Counted from the first letter of the stretch, positions 26,483-36,190 are shown. The stretch: DNA of 64,000 nt from Gracilibacillus orientalis (GCF_900114645.1 NZ_FOTR01000004.1:62001-126000), one strand, 5' to 3'. Notes: generated by a model from the sequence alone, not told the origin. A program made the numbers and translations.

Positions 26483-28030
26483 ATGCAATGGTTTGAACCT
26501 TATCCACTCTATATTTCAATAATGGCTTTTTTTATTTTGTTTTTATCAATTGTACTTTTAAAAAAGCCCAACAATTTTGTACGAATATTATTATCTGTTA
26601 TTTTAATCCTTTCAAGTTTATTTATGATTTCTACTGCCATAGAATTATACATCGATGATTTTAATGGAATGCAATGGTTAAGGAATATCCAGCAAATTGC
26701 ATTATTTTTATGTCCAGTTTTTCTTTTTGGATTTGCTAGGGAAATAGCTGAACCAAATGCTGAAAAGAGTATTAAATATATGACATACTTAGGTGTTCCG
26801 TCAGTAATTGGTGTTATTTTATTATTTACTAATCCTATTCATCATTGGATGAGATCCAGTGTGACAACACAAACCGTTTGGGGATTAACCGAAATCAGCA
26901 TTACGCCAACAGCATTGGGGATTATATTTATTTCTTATTTGCTATTCTTAACTCTGTTAGCGGTTTTTACTTTTATAAGAAATATGCATGATTTGCCATC
27001 CCACCTTAGAACTAGTCATCTTTTATCCTCGATTGCTATTCTACTTCCATTATTATCTTTATGTCTCTTATCTTCTTTGTCTGTGAAAATTCCGGGTCAG
27101 ATTGCTTTATCATTTTCAATGATGAGTGTTTTACTGATTTTTATTTTCAAACGCTATGATTTTAATTCGATTTGGCCTGTTTCCCGTAATAAAATTTTAG
27201 AATCCCTGGACGAAGGGATTCTACTGTTTGGTCCAAAGTATAATCTTCTGGAAATTAATCAAGCAGGTTATCAGCTGTTGAAAAGATGGATGCCACACCT
27301 ACAAGAGAATATAATTATCGGACAGAGATTGGATCAATTATTTACTGATAGAAGGATTATGGAAGGGGTATATCAACATATATCGACATCTTTTGAATGG
27401 AAGATAGAGTTGGGTGATGAAGACGTTTATCTTCAAGTTAACATTGTTCCAATTGGATATTATGGACGTGACATAATGCTTGTTGTATTAACGGATATAA
27501 CAGAGAAAAAATTAATAGAAAACCGTTTATATACATTAGCTCATTATGATTCCCTAACAAATATATGTAATCGACATTCATTTATTGAAAAGTATAATGC
27601 TATGATGGAGAATAAAGAAATTTCTGTTTCCTTTTTGTTAATGGATATTGATCATTTTAAGCAATTTAATGATCAGTACGGCCATATCGTTGGTGATCAG
27701 GTGCTAAAGGAATTTGCTGTTGCTCTAACTGAATTTTTTATGTCAGCGAAATATTTTAGTATTGTTGGAAGGATAGGAGGAGAAGAGTTTGGTGTTTTAT
27801 TACGTAAGGACGCTGGACAGGCAGGTGAACAAGCAAACCTCTTTCAACAAAAACTAACTGAACATTCTATATTTGTAAATGGTGAGCAACAAGAAAAAAT
27901 TACTGTAAGTATTGGATTGACTACTACTTACGAACCAATTAGTTTTGAAAAAATGTACAAGGAAGCAGATAAAGCATTATACCAGGCAAAAAGAGCTGGT
28001 AGGGATCGAGTGGAAATGATTAATGCTTAA
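26483..28030 (+). CDS. 7TM-PAS-GGDEF diguanylate cyclase
   Basis: 515 residues from the ATG at 26483, preceded by GGGGGATG; the frame extends 13 codons further without a binding site. Seven or so membrane helices (about 5-220) of the histidine-kinase-N-terminal 7TM type are followed by a PAS-like domain (about 225-335) and a GGDEF domain. The active-site loop reads GGEEF near residue 431, and MDIDHFKQFND and YHARLYQ-type (ALYQAKRAGRDRV) motifs are present, so cyclase activity (2 GTP to c-di-GMP) is likely. The inhibitory RxxD site is not seen at its usual place five residues before GGEEF. Confidence 0.9.
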   Translation: MQWFEPYPLYISIMAFFILFLSIVLLKKPNNFVRILLSVILILSSLFMISTAIELYIDDFNGMQWLRNIQQIALFLCPVFLFGFAREIAEPNAEKSIKYMTYLGVPSVIGVILLFTNPIHHWMRSSVTTQTVWGLTEISITPTALGIIFISYLLFLTLLAVFTFIRNMHDLPSHLRTSHLLSSIAILLPLLSLCLLSSLSVKIPGQIALSFSMMSVLLIFIFKRYDFNSIWPVSRNKILESLDEGILLFGPKYNLLEINQAGYQLLKRWMPHLQENIIIGQRLDQLFTDRRIMEGVYQHISTSFEWKIELGDEDVYLQVNIVPIGYYGRDIMLVVLTDITEKKLIENRLYTLAHYDSLTNICNRHSFIEKYNAMMENKEISVSFLLMDIDHFKQFNDQYGHIVGDQVLKEFAVALTEFFMSAKYFSIVGRIGGEEFGVLLRKDAGQAGEQANLFQQKLTEHSIFVNGEQQEKITVSIGLTTTYEPISFEKMYKEADKALYQAKRAGRDRVEMINA

Positions 28031-28044
28031 AGGAGGATTTATTG

Positions 28045-28410
28045 ATGGCAGATATCAATCAAATTATGGAATGGACATTTTATGATGAAGTAAGTGTGCC
28101 TGATAACATACATGAACTTCTTGTTGATGGAGAAAGAGCATACACTGCTTATAAAACCGTTCGTGACATTGCAGTGATAACGAATAAGCGATTCATCATT
28201 TCGGATCGGCAAGGGATTACGGGGAAAAAGGTGGAAATATATACGATTCCGTATAAATCGATAGATATGTATTCCACAGAAAATGGTGGCAAGTTAGATT
28301 TGAATGCAGAGATTGAGTTATGGACCAGATCGGGTCATTTCAAATTAAACCTTAATAAAAAAGTCGATATCCGAAAATTAGACAAAATTATTGCTGAACA
28401 TATCTTATAG
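28045..28410 (+). CDS. Bacterial PH-domain protein (bPH_1 type)
   Basis: 121 residues from the ATG at 28045, after AAAGGAGG. It has no membrane segment and reads through as a single beta-rich domain with RDIAVITNKRFIISDRQG and a final helix (DIRKLDKIIAEHIL), the usual layout of small bacterial pleckstrin-homology proteins. Their ligands are mostly unknown. It starts 14 nt after the cyclase gene, so the two are probably co-transcribed. Confidence 0.82.
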   Translation: MADINQIMEWTFYDEVSVPDNIHELLVDGERAYTAYKTVRDIAVITNKRFIISDRQGITGKKVEIYTIPYKSIDMYSTENGGKLDLNAEIELWTRSGHFKLNLNKKVDIRKLDKIIAEHIL

Positions 28411-28420
28411 TCACTTAAAA

Positions 28421-28445
28421 TTACTTTTTGCGACACAAAAAGTAA
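28421..28445 (+). terminator. Hairpin after the PH-domain gene
   Basis: A perfect 10-bp stem TTACTTTTTG/CAAAAAGTAA with a 5-nt loop; the T-run is weak. Confidence 0.5.
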
Positions 28446-28486
28446 TAGGAGAGTCGTATTTTGCGCTTTCCCGGGTAATATTTACA

Positions 28487-28511
28487 GGCACCGAATATAG
28501 TATTCGGTGCC
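28487..28511. terminator. Hairpin between convergent genes
   Basis: A perfect 11-bp GC-rich stem GGCACCGAATA/TATTCGGTGCC with a 3-nt loop, between the PH-domain gene and comER. It lacks a clear T-run on either side. Confidence 0.55.
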
Positions 28512-28517
28512 CGGACT

Positions 28518-29342
28518 TCATCCGTTATTTAATTTATTTGCGATCATTTCTTTATCTTCTTTAAATTTATGATGCGTTTGGTTAATTAACTCTTCAAATA
28601 ATCCATTTATATTTTCCTCAAGCGAAGCAATACCGACTCCAGTTATTCCACCTTTTACACAAACTTTTTCTATTAATTCTGTTAAGGTAAAATGATTTTC
28701 TGATAACAACTTTCCAAAACCAATAAACATTTTTTCCATTAACAATGTTGCTTGTTCTGTTGTAATTTCTGTTTGATTGGCAGCATCACGGATATAGTTT
28801 TCCGCTAAAAAAGAAAAAAAGGCAGGTCCGCAAGACACTATATCAGAAGCTATCCTCATAATGTTTTCCTCAATTTCCACTGGTTCCGAAAATTGTTGGC
28901 ATTTTTTAATAAATAATTCTTTTCTGAATGATTCTACTCTATTACCGATCGTTAATAGTGTTACACCTGCCAGAGCATGGTTTGTAATACTGGGAACCAT
29001 TCGTGCCACCTGGCAATCAACTAGTGATTCAATTTCTTCCACTGACATTGCACTTGTTATCGATACTAATAGTTGTTTTTCATCCAGTATTGGTCTAATT
29101 TCTCTTAATACGTTTATCATGTCTCCTGGTTTTACGCATAAAAAAATCGTATCAACATTTTCAATTAACTCAAATATATTTTCCTTTACATGAATCTGTG
29201 GATATTTTTGTTGGATTGCATATGCTTTTTCTGCTGTACGATTAGAAATATAAAGACTTTCCTGATCAATTACGTTCGATTCAAGAAAGGCAGTTACTAA
29301 AACTGCTCCCATATTACCGGTTCCAATTAAACCCCATTTCAT
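28518..29342 (-). CDS. comER: ComER, pyrroline-5-carboxylate reductase-like late competence protein
   Basis: 274 residues. The N-terminus has a Rossmann nucleotide-binding motif (GLIGTGNMGAVL) and the body resembles ProC, including LFLCVKPGD and a C-terminal helical domain. As in B. subtilis, it is divergent from comEA. Its exact role in competence or sporulation signalling is unclear, and proline synthesis is not implied. Confidence 0.92.
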   Translation of the reverse strand: MKWGLIGTGNMGAVLVTAFLESNVIDQESLYISNRTAEKAYAIQQKYPQIHVKENIFELIENVDTIFLCVKPGDMINVLREIRPILDEKQLLVSITSAMSVEEIESLVDCQVARMVPSITNHALAGVTLLTIGNRVESFRKELFIKKCQQFSEPVEIEENIMRIASDIVSCGPAFFSFLAENYIRDAANQTEITTEQATLLMEKMFIGFGKLLSENHFTLTELIEKVCVKGGITGVGIASLEENINGLFEELINQTHHKFKEDKEMIANKLNNG

Positions 29343-29419
29343 TTCATCTCGCCTCCTGGATAGTTTCTAACACTATCCTATGAACAACTTTACTATTCTA
29401 TGATAAAGGAATGATAAAC

Positions 29420-30004
29420 ATGTCTTGGATACTAAAAAATTGGTATTTAGTTTTAGTGATTGCTGCCATATTACTTTGGTTATTAATCGATCCATCAATC
29501 GAAGAACAGAACGATGCAGCCGATCAGATGATGGAAAATAATCCTGAACTGCTAGAGGAGGAAAAAACAGTTCCAACTGAATATAAGATCGATATTAAAG
29601 GTGAAATAGAAAATCCAGGGGTATATCAAGTTACCGAAAATGACCGGGTGGAAGATGCCATACAATTAGCTGGTGGTTTTAACAGCAAGGCAGATAAACA
29701 AATGATTAACCTCGCAGAACGAGTGTATGATGAAATGGTCATACATGTACCAGCGAAAGGTGAGAATGCAGAAGGGACACATCAAATGAAAGATATGGGA
29801 AGCGACGATCAAAAGGTAAAGGTTAATTTAGCATCTATTGAGGAAATGCAAACCATACCAGGGATAGGCGAAGTAAAGGCAAATGCGATTATGGAATACA
29901 GAGAAACCTATGGGCGATTTGAAAAAATAGAAGATTTAACCAAAGTATCAGGTATTGGTGAAAAAACGGTAGAAAAACTGAAGGAGTATGTCCGAATTCC
30001 GTAA
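29420..30004 (+). CDS. comEA: ComEA, membrane-anchored DNA receptor for transformation
   Basis: 194 residues from the ATG at 29420, 9 nt after AAAGGA. An N-terminal membrane anchor (residues 8-26) is followed by an acidic linker, an SLBB domain (YKIDIKGEIENPGVYQV onward) and a C-terminal helix-hairpin-helix pair (IPGIGEVKA and VSGIGEKTV) that binds double-stranded DNA outside the membrane. It delivers DNA to the ComEC channel encoded downstream. Confidence 0.96.
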   Translation: MSWILKNWYLVLVIAAILLWLLIDPSIEEQNDAADQMMENNPELLEEEKTVPTEYKIDIKGEIENPGVYQVTENDRVEDAIQLAGGFNSKADKQMINLAERVYDEMVIHVPAKGENAEGTHQMKDMGSDDQKVKVNLASIEEMQTIPGIGEVKANAIMEYRETYGRFEKIEDLTKVSGIGEKTVEKLKEYVRIP

Positions 30005-30074
30005 TGTTTGTTATTGACGCTTTTCCACTCGATCGGTACACTTCTAATATGAGTGAAAAGAAAGGGTGTTTATA

Positions 30075-30527
30075 ATGGAAAGAATTTCCTGGCATCAATA
30101 TTTTATGGCTCAAAGTCATTTATTAGCTCTGCGCAGCACTTGTCAGAGATTAATGGTAGGAGCGACAATTGTAAGGGACAAGCGTATTATCGCTGGCGGA
30201 TATAATGGAAGTGTTTCTGGAAGTGTTCATTGTATTGATGAAGGATGCTATGTGATTGAAGGTCATTGTGTACGTACTATTCATGCAGAAATGAATGCTC
30301 TTTTACAATGCGCTAAATTTGGTGCTTCAACAGAAAATGCAGAGATTTATGTAACACATTTTCCTTGTTTGAATTGTTGTAAAGCAATTATTCAAAGTGG
30401 AATTAAAACTGTTTATTATGCAGAAGATTATAAAAATCATCCATATGCTGTGGAATTGTTTAAAGAAGTGGGTGTCCATGTTGAAAAAGTGGAATTAGAG
30501 CAGCATTATATAACATTGAAACCTTAA
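30075..30527 (+). CDS. comEB: ComEB, dCMP deaminase family protein
   Basis: 150 residues from the ATG at 30075, after AAAGGGTG. The zinc and catalytic motifs are HAEMNA and PCLNCCK, with the allosteric-type insertion containing CIDEGC between. The predicted reaction is deamination of dCMP to dUMP. It lies between comEA and comEC as in B. subtilis, where it is not needed for DNA uptake. Confidence 0.93.
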   Translation: MERISWHQYFMAQSHLLALRSTCQRLMVGATIVRDKRIIAGGYNGSVSGSVHCIDEGCYVIEGHCVRTIHAEMNALLQCAKFGASTENAEIYVTHFPCLNCCKAIIQSGIKTVYYAEDYKNHPYAVELFKEVGVHVEKVELEQHYITLKP

Positions 30528-30559
30528 CAGTATAATTAAAGGAGGGAGGTGATGATTGC

Positions 30560-32833
30560 TTGTATCAGCGATTACATTGGTTTGTTCTATTATATGTTAT
30601 CAGTTTTGTACTGAAAGATGTGAGTGGTAAATGGTTTGTAGTAATTTTAGGAATTATTACTTTTTACCTGATATACTTTCATCGATTTTCTAAACTGCTT
30701 ATTACCTCTCTCATCGTTTTTGGGCTTTTTTCATTTTATCAGATACCATCCTTACATCCTAATGACACAATAGAAACCTCCTCCAGTGTCAGTATTCAAG
30801 GAAAAATTCAATCCTCAGTAGAAAAAAACAGTCAATTTTTTCGCTTTACATTTCAATCTTCTGATCATCAGCTTATCCAAGTGTACTATTTTACCGAACC
30901 TGAAGAATACCGAAACAAATTTATGTCATTTCGCACTGGTGCTTCCTGTACGTTGTATGGAACATTTCAAAGTATTCCTGCTGCGCGTAATCCTGGACAA
31001 TTTGATTATAAGGATTACTTGGCTTCACAAGGCATTGAGAAGCAATTAGTGATCGAATCGATGGAGCAAAGCAAATGTGAAGGGCAATCGTCTTGGCAAA
31101 AGATATATGATGTACGTCAACATGTATTAGATCATATCGAACATAATGTGAGTGCTTTTACATATGCCTGGTTTGCTGCCTTGCTATTTGGAGATCGGGG
31201 GCATTTAGAAGATGATGTTACAACCTTATTTCAGAATTGGAATCTTACCCATTTACTAGCTATCTCAGGTTTGCATGTAGGACTTATTTTGTCAATCGTT
31301 TATTTTTTAATGTTATTTTTAAGTCGTATTACCATCGAAAAAGCACAAGTTTTAATAGCTTGTTTATTGTTTCTCTATCCTGCAATGGCAGGCGGAGCAC
31401 CTTCTGTTTGGCGAGCTAGTCTGTTAGCGATCGTTATCATTGTACTTTCCAAGTTACCTATTCGTCTAGCTACAACAGATATGTTAAGTATCGTTTTTCT
31501 CATCATGGTGATATTGGATAAATTCGTGATTTATTCGATTGCTTTTCAGTTTAGTTTTATTGTTACGTTTGGAATTATATTATCGAGGAAATTATTGAAC
31601 GATGATGTCGGTTATATATGGTTAGTACTTCGAATTTCACTTATAAGTATGCTCATTATATTGCCTATTCAGCTTTATCATTTTTTCCAATTCCAACCAT
31701 TATCTGTATTTCTGAATGTGATCGTGATTCCTTATTTTACATTTATCGTGTTGCCGTATTTAATTTTGATACTATTTGCTTCCTTAATGCCTCCAGTTTT
31801 AGCTATCTTAGATTCGATTTTTGTGGATCTTCATACAGCGGTAATCACGGCTTTGACTACAATTGATCACTTTATACAACCTCCTTGGTTGACCGGTGAA
31901 TTTCCGATTTATTTTTTTCTGCCTTTTTATATTTTATTATGGTTATTTCTTTATTATTTTGAAAAGAAACAATTGTCAAAAGCCCTTCAATTTGGCTCAT
32001 TAATCGTACTACTACTTACATTTATTTGCATCAGACCATACCTAGATCCTCATGGATATATAACGATGTTGGATATCGGTCAGGGGGACGCTATTATAGT
32101 CGAATTACCTTACAGAAAGGGAGTTTTTATATTTGATGCAGGTGGGAAAATGACAGCAGACTTTTCCGAGACTTCTTCTGAAACCTTTGATCAGGTAATC
32201 GATCCATATTTGAAATCTAAGGGTATTAATAAAATTGATGCTATCATATTGTCACATGCTGATCATGACCATGTAGGCAGTGTACCATATATTTTAGCCG
32301 GATATTCTGTCGATTATGTGATTACGAGTCCTTATTTTGATGCTGAGATAATCGAACAATATAAGAACACAGATACTGAATCCCAATTTTTTACTGTAAA
32401 GGCAGGGGATACATTCGATCTTAAACAGCATACATTTGAAGTTCATTATCCGGAGCGGAATCAAACTGATAACAATGGTAATTCACTTGTTATTAGTAGT
32501 ACATTTGGTAAGGATAAATGGTTATTCACAGGTGATTTAGGAGAAACGGGAGAAACAGAAATAGTACATGCATATCCAGCATTAAAAGCAGATGTGTTAA
32601 AAGTTGCCCATCATGGCAGTAATACATCAAGTTCTCCATCTTTTTTAGCGGCGGTAGAAGCAGATTTAGCATTGATATCGGTTGGTGAAAATAATCATTA
32701 TGGCCATCCACATAAAGATGTGTTAGATAATTTGAAAAGATACAATGTAAAAGTAATGAGAACGGATCAATATGGTGCGATTATTTATAAATTTTCGGAA
32801 GAAAGAGGAACAGTTTTTCCTTATTTACCATAA
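30560..32833 (+). CDS. comEC: ComEC, DNA uptake channel
   Basis: 757 residues from a TTG codon, chosen because GGAGGTG lies 8 nt upstream and no ATG is in frame nearby. N-terminal helices surround a periplasm-side OB-like region (about 65-160), then comes the competence domain with many membrane helices (LLAISGLHVGLILS near residue 228). The C-terminal metallo-beta-lactamase-like domain (MLDIGQGDA, SHADHDHVGS, THHG-type VAHHGSNTS) may degrade the non-imported strand. It completes the DNA uptake operon. Confidence 0.95.
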   Translation: MYQRLHWFVLLYVISFVLKDVSGKWFVVILGIITFYLIYFHRFSKLLITSLIVFGLFSFYQIPSLHPNDTIETSSSVSIQGKIQSSVEKNSQFFRFTFQSSDHQLIQVYYFTEPEEYRNKFMSFRTGASCTLYGTFQSIPAARNPGQFDYKDYLASQGIEKQLVIESMEQSKCEGQSSWQKIYDVRQHVLDHIEHNVSAFTYAWFAALLFGDRGHLEDDVTTLFQNWNLTHLLAISGLHVGLILSIVYFLMLFLSRITIEKAQVLIACLLFLYPAMAGGAPSVWRASLLAIVIIVLSKLPIRLATTDMLSIVFLIMVILDKFVIYSIAFQFSFIVTFGIILSRKLLNDDVGYIWLVLRISLISMLIILPIQLYHFFQFQPLSVFLNVIVIPYFTFIVLPYLILILFASLMPPVLAILDSIFVDLHTAVITALTTIDHFIQPPWLTGEFPIYFFLPFYILLWLFLYYFEKKQLSKALQFGSLIVLLLTFICIRPYLDPHGYITMLDIGQGDAIIVELPYRKGVFIFDAGGKMTADFSETSSETFDQVIDPYLKSKGINKIDAIILSHADHDHVGSVPYILAGYSVDYVITSPYFDAEIIEQYKNTDTESQFFTVKAGDTFDLKQHTFEVHYPERNQTDNNGNSLVISSTFGKDKWLFTGDLGETGETEIVHAYPALKADVLKVAHHGSNTSSSPSFLAAVEADLALISVGENNHYGHPHKDVLDNLKRYNVKVMRTDQYGAIIYKFSEERGTVFPYLP

Positions 32834-32853
32834 TATACAGTAGAATATAAAAA

Positions 32854-32887
32854 AACGAGACTAAAAGTTAGCCTCGTTGCGTTTTTA
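32854..32887 (+). terminator. Terminator of the comE operon
   Basis: An 11-bp stem AACGAGACTAA/TTAGCCTCGTT with one mismatch, followed by GCGTTTTT. It overlaps the stop codon of the convergent yqzM. Confidence 0.75.
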
Positions 32888-33019
32888 TGAACTAACTGCA
32901 TCAAAAATAACACCAATAAAGAAAATAATCATAAAGAATACAAAAGAGAAAACAAAACCAAAACCAGCATCAAAAATGTCATGTCGTTTAGACTGAACAT
33001 CCTTTTCAAATTCATTCAT
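32885..33019 (-). CDS. yqzM: YqzM family small membrane protein
   Basis: 44 residues: MNEFEKDVQSKRHD, a Gly/Phe-rich single membrane helix and the tail GVIFDAVSS. AAGGAGG lies upstream of the ATG. B. subtilis has the same small ORF between comEC and holA, which supports the name; the function is unknown. Confidence 0.88.
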   Translation of the reverse strand: MNEFEKDVQSKRHDIFDAGFGFVFSFVFFMIIFFIGVIFDAVSS

Positions 33020-33182
33020 TTGTTATTACCTCCTTAAAATATCGAGTTGAAGTTGAACTTCATACTCTTGTTTGTAGTAACATCGGCGATTGTCCGTCGT
33101 CATTACTTCAATTTTTTCATCCATATCTCAGGATTCCCTTACTTAGCAAGAGTTAACACCTATATATTTTTGGGTATCAGGT

Positions 33183-33289
33183 CAATCTATATATAAGAAA
33201 ATATCGCAACTTGATTAGATGCCTAGGACTGATGAAGTTGCGTTGATATAGATTGCAGAGGGAAGGATGTTGATGCCTCCCTCTTTTTC
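33183..33289 (+). ncRNA. Possible small structured RNA ending in a terminator
   Basis: Outer stem CAATCTATAT (33183) with ATATAGATTG (33246), and inner stem CGCAACTT (33205) with AAGTTGCG (33235), enclose a 22-nt loop. Two bases later a terminator begins. No protein is encoded, and no gene upstream on this strand would need the terminator except read-through from comEC. The promoter is not clear. The rest of the 33020-33441 gap shows only upstream regions of yqzM and holA. Confidence 0.35.
33257..33289 (+). terminator. Rho-independent terminator
   Basis: Stem AGAGGGAAGG/CCTCCCTCT (one bulge), 9-nt loop, then TTTTT. Confidence 0.75.
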
Positions 33290-33441
33290 ATTAATATGTA
33301 TAATATAGATGTTTTGCATTCACACTTCTTTTCAACAGTTAAATCTTATTATACAATAAAACATATTCAGTTTTTTTTCAACTTTTTATCATGTTTGACA
33401 CATTTTTTAAAGAAATTAGCTACATATTTGGAGATGAGTAG

Positions 33442-34479
33442 ATGAGTTATCTGGCGTGTATTGAAGAAATGAAGAAAGGAAAATTTGCACCTGTTTATTA
33501 TTTTCACGGAACGGAGACATATATGACTGAAGCTTTAAAGCAGGCATTAATTTCAAATGGTGTTGATCAGGAGGAACAAGATACGAATTTGTCTATATAT
33601 GACTTGGAGGAAACTCCAATTCAGGATATAGTAACGGATGCAGAAACATTTCCATTTCTTGGTGAAAGAAAAGTTATTATTGCTACAAATGCAGATTTTT
33701 TACGGGCAAAACCTGCGAAAACGGAAATTGAGCATCAGCCTGAAATATTAATTGATTACATACAAAATCCTGCTCCCTATTCTGTTCTTGTAATAATAGC
33801 TCCTTATGAGAAGGTAGACGAACGAAAAAAAGTAGTTAAACAACTAAAAAAAGCCGCAAAAACTGTAGCCTGCGAACCGTTAAAGGAATGGAATATGCAA
33901 GAGGTGATTGGCACCATTGCAAAAGAACACGGAGTATCCATTTCTGGCCAAGTAATGACTTATTTTATTAATGAGATTGGTACTAATTTAATGATCATCC
34001 ATTCTGAAATGGAAAAGCTTGCGTTATATGTGGGAGAAGGAAATGAAATAAGATTAGAAGATGCGGAATTATTATTATCTAATCAGGAGAACAATTCGGC
34101 ACTAAAATTAATGGATGCTATCATGGTGAACGATTTGGCAAAAGCAATTGACATTACTAAAGATTTGGAAAAAATGAACGAGGATCCAATTGCTTTGATT
34201 GCACTTGTTGCGTCACAATTCAGGACGTTGCTACATGTGAAATTATTGAAGCAAAAAGGGTACACTCAACAGCAAATGGCGACCCAATTAAAAATTCACC
34301 CATATGTTGCCAAGCTATCGATGCAGCGTCAAAATAAGTTTCAGGTGAAGGAACTGAAGGAAGCTATTGATTTGTTGACAGAAACTGATACGCAAATAAA
34401 ATCAGGTAAAATGGATAAATCACTTGCGTTTGAGTTGTTATTATATCAATTAATTTCTAAGAGAAAAATTGTATCTTAG
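33442..34479 (+). CDS. holA: DNA polymerase III delta subunit
   Basis: 345 residues, the usual length. The N-terminus (PVYYFHGTETYMTEALK) and the DAETFPFLGERKVIIATNA segment match HolA. It is the clamp-loader subunit that opens the beta sliding clamp. The gene lies between comEC/yqzM and rpsT exactly as in B. subtilis. Confidence 0.95.
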   Translation: MSYLACIEEMKKGKFAPVYYFHGTETYMTEALKQALISNGVDQEEQDTNLSIYDLEETPIQDIVTDAETFPFLGERKVIIATNADFLRAKPAKTEIEHQPEILIDYIQNPAPYSVLVIIAPYEKVDERKKVVKQLKKAAKTVACEPLKEWNMQEVIGTIAKEHGVSISGQVMTYFINEIGTNLMIIHSEMEKLALYVGEGNEIRLEDAELLLSNQENNSALKLMDAIMVNDLAKAIDITKDLEKMNEDPIALIALVASQFRTLLHVKLLKQKGYTQQQMATQLKIHPYVAKLSMQRQNKFQVKELKEAIDLLTETDTQIKSGKMDKSLAFELLLYQLISKRKIVS

Positions 34480-34550
34480 GGTAGGTTAATGAATTGAACC
34501 TAACACAGAAGTATCGCATTTTCCGTAGCTTTCAAGTGAGAAAAAACCAA

Positions 34551-34585
34551 AAAACCACAACAGCTCTAGTCTGTTGTGGTTTTTC
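34551..34585. terminator. Bidirectional terminator between holA and rpsT
   Basis: A perfect 13-bp stem AAAACCACAACAG/CTGTTGTGGTTTT with a 7-nt loop and A/T runs on both sides. Confidence 0.92.
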
Positions 34586-34586
34586 A

Positions 34587-34853
34587 TTATGCACTTAGTC
34601 CGTTTACTTTTTGTGCTAAACGAGATTTTTGACGGTCACCATTGTTTTGGTGAATAAGTCCTTTTTGAACGGCTTTGTCAATTTTCTTTACTGCAGTTAC
34701 AAGTGCAGTTTTTGCGTTTTCAACATCATTGTTTGCTATTAGTGTTTCCACTTTCTTAATATGTGAACGCATATCAGTTTTTACGGTTTGATTTTGTTGA
34801 CGGTGATCTTCATTCACGCGAACACGTTTAATTGCTGATTTAATATTTGCCAA
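34587..34853 (-). CDS. rpsT: 30S ribosomal protein S20
   Basis: 88 residues. I chose the TTG at 34853, 6 nt after GGAGGTG; this gives the standard start (M)ANIKSAIKRVRVNE, whereas the upstream ATG would put the ribosome binding site inside the gene. S20 binds 16S rRNA early in small-subunit assembly. A TTG start is also found for this gene in other bacteria. Confidence 0.96.
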   Translation of the reverse strand: MANIKSAIKRVRVNEDHRQQNQTVKTDMRSHIKKVETLIANNDVENAKTALVTAVKKIDKAVQKGLIHQNNGDRQKSRLAQKVNGLSA

Positions 34854-34968
34854 TGTCTTCACCTCCATCTTGCTTTTACCCTATCTTATGTTAGGTCAAA
34901 TGACATTTTACCAAAGCTTTGCCAAGTTTTCAATACAAATTGTTGTTTCAGCAGAAATATCCCTCCGT

Positions 34969-34996
34969 GTATCTTTTTGAACTACTCGGTAAAACT
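34969..34996 (+). promoter_or_regulatory. Forespore (SigF-type) promoter of gpr
   Basis: GTATC and GGTAAAACT are separated by 14 nt. The second box fits the SigF -10 pattern GGnnAnAnT at every fixed position. gpr is SigF-controlled in B. subtilis. Confidence 0.6.
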
Positions 34997-35024
34997 ATAA
35001 AAAATGTGTGAGGAGGATGATACT

Positions 35025-36116
35025 GTGAAAGATCAATCATTTGAAGTAAGAACCGATTTAGCAGTCGAAGCAAAAGATATGTATGTTGAAAAAGAAAAAA
35101 ACAAAGAACAACAAATTGCCGGAGTAAAAATAAACGAGAAGCGAATCGGAAATATAGAAGTAACTAATGTAGAAGTAGACGAACAAGGCGCAAATAATAT
35201 TGGCAAAAGTCCAGGGTCCTACCATACGGTTTACTCTAATGCGATAAAAAATCAAGATACAAAGTCCCAAGAAGAAACAGCAAAAGTAGTAACTAAACAA
35301 CTAATAGAATTAATGGATAAAAATGAAGTAGCGAAAGGTGCTTCAGGATTAATTGTCGGTTTAGGAAATCGTAATGTAACTCCTGATGCTTTAGGTCCTC
35401 TAGCCATTGATAAAGTGCTTGTCACCAATCATTTATTTATTCACGAACCCCAGTATGTACAGGATGGTTATCGAAAAGTAGCAACGATCAACCCTGGCGT
35501 AATGGGAGTTACTGGTATCGAAACGAGCGATATTATCAAAGGTGTCATTGAGAAATATAAACCAGGTTTTGTGATAGCTATCGATGCACTTGCTTCCCGT
35601 TCTATTGAAAGAGTAAATGCAACCATACAATTGTCGGATTCTGGTATACACCCAGGTTCAGGTGTTGGTAACAAACGAAAAGAATTGAGTAAAGAAACTT
35701 TAGGTGTACCTGTTTTCGCTATTGGTGTACCAACAGTAGTAGATGCCGTTACGATCACAAGTGATGCGATTGATTATGTGTTTAAACATATCGGTAAGGA
35801 ATGGCGTGAAAAAGATAAACCTTCTAAATCATTAACACCTGCAGGATTAAATTTCGGAGACCATTCACTATCGGAAGAAGATTTACCACCAATTGAAAAA
35901 AGAGAGAAAATATTTGGAATGATTGGTGCATTAGATGAACAAGAGAAGCGAGCGTTAATGAAAGAGGTGCTGACACCTCTTGGACATAACTTAATGGTAA
36001 CGCCTAAGGAAATAGATGGATATATCACAGATATGGCTCATTTATTGGCAGAAGCGTTAAATGCAGCAATGCACGAAAACGTTGATATTAAAAATTTTGC
36101 TCAATATACAAGATAA
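35025..36116 (+). CDS. gpr: Germination protease (SASP-specific)
   Basis: 363 residues from the GTG at 35025, just after GAGGAGG; the frame runs 7 codons further up, across that site. The start VKDQSFEVRTDLAVEAKDM contains the propeptide and its SASP-like autocleavage site. GLGNRNVTPDALGP and the later AIDALASRS are family hallmarks. GPR degrades small acid-soluble spore proteins during germination. It heads the gpr-spoIIP-yqxA cluster. Confidence 0.96.
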   Translation: MKDQSFEVRTDLAVEAKDMYVEKEKNKEQQIAGVKINEKRIGNIEVTNVEVDEQGANNIGKSPGSYHTVYSNAIKNQDTKSQEETAKVVTKQLIELMDKNEVAKGASGLIVGLGNRNVTPDALGPLAIDKVLVTNHLFIHEPQYVQDGYRKVATINPGVMGVTGIETSDIIKGVIEKYKPGFVIAIDALASRSIERVNATIQLSDSGIHPGSGVGNKRKELSKETLGVPVFAIGVPTVVDAVTITSDAIDYVFKHIGKEWREKDKPSKSLTPAGLNFGDHSLSEEDLPPIEKREKIFGMIGALDEQEKRALMKEVLTPLGHNLMVTPKEIDGYITDMAHLLAEALNAAMHENVDIKNFAQYTR

Positions 36117-36190
36117 AAATAGGTTCTACTTTCTATTGAATCATCATAGTATCTAGTAGATATGATAGAGGAGATAGAAAGGAGAACACT

